NCBI RefSeq assembly: GCF_001748245.1
Contig: NZ_BDFO01000001.1
Coordinates: 1,969,345 to 2,033,344 of the forward strand
DNA length: 64,000 nt
Direction: 5' to 3'
Origin: Oligoflexus tunisiensis
GTDB lineage: Bacteria; Bdellovibrionota_B; Oligoflexia; Oligoflexales; Oligoflexaceae
The notes below the pieces were generated by a model that was not told the origin of the DNA, did not search any database, and saw only the letters and a list, made by a program, of their open reading frames with translations. Positions within the stretch are counted from its first letter, which is position 1; every line of letters begins with the position of its first letter. Below are positions 62,334-64,000 of this stretch, piece after piece. The translations under genes and the position numbers were made by a program.

Positions 62334-62373
62334 GTCCAGGGAGTGGGCCACCACCGCCGCCCACTCCCTGGAC
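62334..62373. terminator. Long perfect hairpin between convergent genes
   Basis: 15-bp perfect stem GTCCAGGGAGTGGGC / GCCCACTCCCTGGAC with a 10-base loop, between the stop of the DCC gene and the stop of the minus-strand secreted protein. No T-run on either side, so Rho-dependent or a bidirectional block is possible. Confidence 0.6.
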
Positions 62374-62448
62374 AAAGGTATATAACAGGACTGCCTCCAC
62401 CAACACCACCGCTGGGCGGCCTATCTTGATCCAGGTTTAGCTACGTTT

Positions 62449-62919
62449 TCAATTCTCTGGGCCTTGACTTGTCCGTAACCCTTCTTCAAAAAATGCTGCC
62501 GAAACAACTTCGATTTTTGGCTGCAGTATTATCTTCGCATCTTCTTTCATGATGGGCAGAACCCCAGGGATAGTGGAGACTGCTGTCCTGGCGAGGTTCT
62601 GACTGAAGGCGTGCTGTAGTGTATCAGCTTCAGTATTCGCATAAAAGACAGTTGAATTGCCAGAAGCGATATTCACGGCTGAAAGACTGTGTCTTTTAAT
62701 ATTTGCAATATCCGGCTGCAGGTAAATTGGGTCTGATCCGGGCACGGAGTAGCGTATTATCTCGCCATTTCGCGCGGCGTCTTTTAGCGTCATGAGCTTG
62801 GATTGATCGGTTTTTACAACTGGTGGCGCGCCTCCGCCAATCCCGCCTCCAAACGTTCCATCAAAGGAAGTGAATATCAGCAGTATGGAAAAAACACACA
62901 TCGGTCCAGCATGTTTCAT
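62449..62919 (-). CDS. Small secreted protein of unknown function
   Basis: 156 residues with signal peptide (MCVFSILLIFTSFDGTFGGG) and AAGGAG 8 bases upstream. The mature part is Gly/Ala-poor except for an initial GGGIGGGAPP stretch; it has no recognised domain. ATGA-type overlap with the HTH regulator upstream indicates that it is translationally coupled and controlled with it. Confidence 0.65.
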   Translation of the reverse strand: MKHAGPMCVFSILLIFTSFDGTFGGGIGGGAPPVVKTDQSKLMTLKDAARNGEIIRYSVPGSDPIYLQPDIANIKRHSLSAVNIASGNSTVFYANTEADTLQHAFSQNLARTAVSTIPGVLPIMKEDAKIILQPKIEVVSAAFFEEGLRTSQGPEN

Positions 62920-63677
62920 TTGAATGCTCCTTCAGTCGGATCTTGGGCAGAGTAATTTAAAAACGACTCCGATACCATCGTAAAAACCCAGGTTATGTCG
63001 CCGTGATTTTCCGGATTCTCGATCTCTTCTTTGATATCCCGCTCAAGCTTTCGGATCAAACGGGTTATCCTCGCAGTGGTCTGCTCATTTAGACCCTGAA
63101 CCTGCCAGCACCTTGTAGCGTATTTGTTTTGGCTGCATTTCTCAGGACACATATCATTCAGATGCTTAATGGCAAAGCGATTTGTCCGCTCGTTTATCAC
63201 GGTGTCATTATCAGCCGCGATAACCCTTCCATTCTTATGAGATGCAAGGCCCATGCTAATCAACTTGTCGAGAACTTCCAGGCCAAGTGAGCCAAACCGA
63301 TCTTTTATTTCGGAGTGGGTTGTTCCTATAAGTTTCGTGCAGTAGCTGTAGATACAGAATTCAATGGAATTCTCTGCAATTTGATTCAGCTGGCCCGTAG
63401 CCGGAGCTCCCTCGTGCTTCCTCCAGAGTCGCAGCAGTGAGGCGACGTGTGGTGACAACACGTCGAGTATCTCCAGCATCTCTGGAGTTGAACAAATGAC
63501 CTCGCAGAGAGGTAGAACGGAGTCAGAGGTTGGTACGTTCTTTCCGTGGGAGAGTCTTTGCAGAGTCTTGTACTCCAGTCCAGTCAGCTCAGCTAGCATC
63601 CCCAGCTTGTTTCCAGGCTGTCCCAGCCAACGTTGGATGTACTTCTTAATCAGATCCTTAACTTTTTTTTCTGCCAT
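62916..63677 (-). CDS. HTH regulator of a lineage-specific type
   Basis: 253 residues. N-terminal Xre-like HTH (LGMLAELTGLEYKTLQRLSHGKNVPT), followed by a helical C-terminal domain with LLRLWRKHEG, similar in layout to TIGR02147/DUF4423-type regulators found in deep-branching Gram-negatives. Function: probably a repressor of itself and the secreted-protein gene. A 9-bp inverted repeat lies immediately upstream (63686-63718). Confidence 0.75.
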   Translation of the reverse strand: MAEKKVKDLIKKYIQRWLGQPGNKLGMLAELTGLEYKTLQRLSHGKNVPTSDSVLPLCEVICSTPEMLEILDVLSPHVASLLRLWRKHEGAPATGQLNQIAENSIEFCIYSYCTKLIGTTHSEIKDRFGSLGLEVLDKLISMGLASHKNGRVIAADNDTVINERTNRFAIKHLNDMCPEKCSQNKYATRCWQVQGLNEQTTARITRLIRKLERDIKEEIENPENHGDITWVFTMVSESFLNYSAQDPTEGAFK

Positions 63678-63685
63678 TATATAAC

Positions 63686-63718
63686 CCCATGATGTCCAAG
63701 TTTTTATACCATCATGGG
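63686..63718. promoter_or_regulatory. Candidate operator of the HTH gene
   Basis: Perfect CCCATGATG / CATCATGGG inverted repeat with a 15-base spacer, 9 bp upstream of the HTH start codon. Placement fits autorepression. Confidence 0.6.
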
Positions 63719-64000
63719 AAAATCGACATCAAACAAAAGAATGATGTTTGTGAAAAGAGACGAACAGTATAGGGTGTCGGGTGGTGCCACGATCTGTGAT
63801 CGGAGCTACTGGTACGCAAGAGGTTGGAGATGGATCGATGCATTCTTTTGTCACGCTTTCGTGTGCGTTGCAAGCGAGTTCTTCTTAAGCAAAGAAGGTG
63901 CTGCTTCGAAACCGAAGAGAAAGGGTCAGTCCTGGAAACCATCCTGCTGGAGGTTTTCTTCATTTACAGGAGGGTGCTTTTTGAAGCTGAAGAGACGTGA
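63719..64000. other. Window end without a convincing gene
   Basis: A plus-strand frame from ATG 63741 stays open to the end of the window (about 86 codons, many Cys/Trp/Arg), but it lacks a ribosome site and looks atypical. No other gene is supported. Confidence 0.3.

Noticed and set aside
63741..64000. Open frame rich in Cys/Trp/Arg running out of the window
   Set aside because: No ribosome site and atypical composition; cut off by the window edge, so it cannot be judged.
1..64000. CRISPR arrays, tRNA and rRNA genes
   Set aside because: No regularly spaced repeats, no tRNA T-loop signature and no rRNA segment noticed on either strand.

Overview
The window looks like chromosomal DNA of a free-living Gram-negative bacterium. 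Lipoproteins, secreted multi-domain proteins, TPR-linked signalling enzymes, a Mrp-type antiporter and a RIP-like TctCBA importer all point that way. The many TPR-plus-cyclase and TPR-plus-HPt/ATPase proteins, the lineage-specific lipoproteins and the HTH/secreted-protein pairs resemble Bdellovibrionota of the Oligoflexia kind. That placement is an inference from protein style, because no rRNA or other phylogenetic marker is present. I see no tRNA, rRNA or CRISPR array.

Left part (1-45.3 kb, mostly GC-rich, housekeeping plus accessory). It opens with the tail of an unknown gene, a GH16 glucanase-like lipoprotein and a TPR/class III nucleotide cyclase. Two paralogous TPR-PAS-HPt-HATPase kinases flank a GH18 chitinase-like lipoprotein. 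An eight-gene Mrp-type cation/proton antiporter operon follows (minus strand, order F-G-A'B-C-D-D-D-E), then a solute-binding protein and a MarR/Bcr-type efflux pair. Next come a hexaheme lipoprotein beside a Tat-exported 13-cysteine copper-storage protein, an MDR oxidoreductase, a DUF1428 protein, a large FG-GAP lipoprotein and a small secreted protein behind a perfect Fur box. An M20 amidohydrolase precedes a TctCBA tripartite tricarboxylate transporter. A third HPt/HATPase kinase, a Mut7-C protein, several secreted proteins of unknown function, a metallopeptidase, a GFA protein and an ArsR/SRPBCC pair complete this part.

Junction (about 45.2-45.9 kb). After a 630-residue lipoprotein and two hairpins there is a 24-bp stretch that reads as the C-terminus of GroEL on the minus strand with no groEL gene attached. 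I read it as a possible attachment-site remnant. To its right the content changes: an HTH/replication-like protein, an unknown membrane protein, a histidine kinase and a broken IS transposase.

Right part (50.4-62.4 kb) is the most interesting region. One gene set, AT-richer at its start, encodes a radical SAM enzyme, a 100-residue peptide, a membrane-anchored OppA-like peptide-binding protein without any ABC permease, a histidine kinase, a GAFTGA-containing NtrC-type regulator and an unknown protein. A good sigma-54 promoter match lies in front of the radical SAM gene. A near-consensus one lies in front of a second operon encoding a Gly/Ala-rich (glycine-zipper) peptide, a DUF2059-like coiled-coil protein, a DUF5819/SdpA-like protein, an HTTM/SdpB-like protein, a serine hydrolase with membrane helices and a DCC thiol oxidoreductase. 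The simplest model is a peptide-sensing two-component system that switches on an Sdp-like secreted-peptide (toxin) locus. The window ends with a secreted protein translationally coupled to an HTH regulator that has its own palindromic operator.
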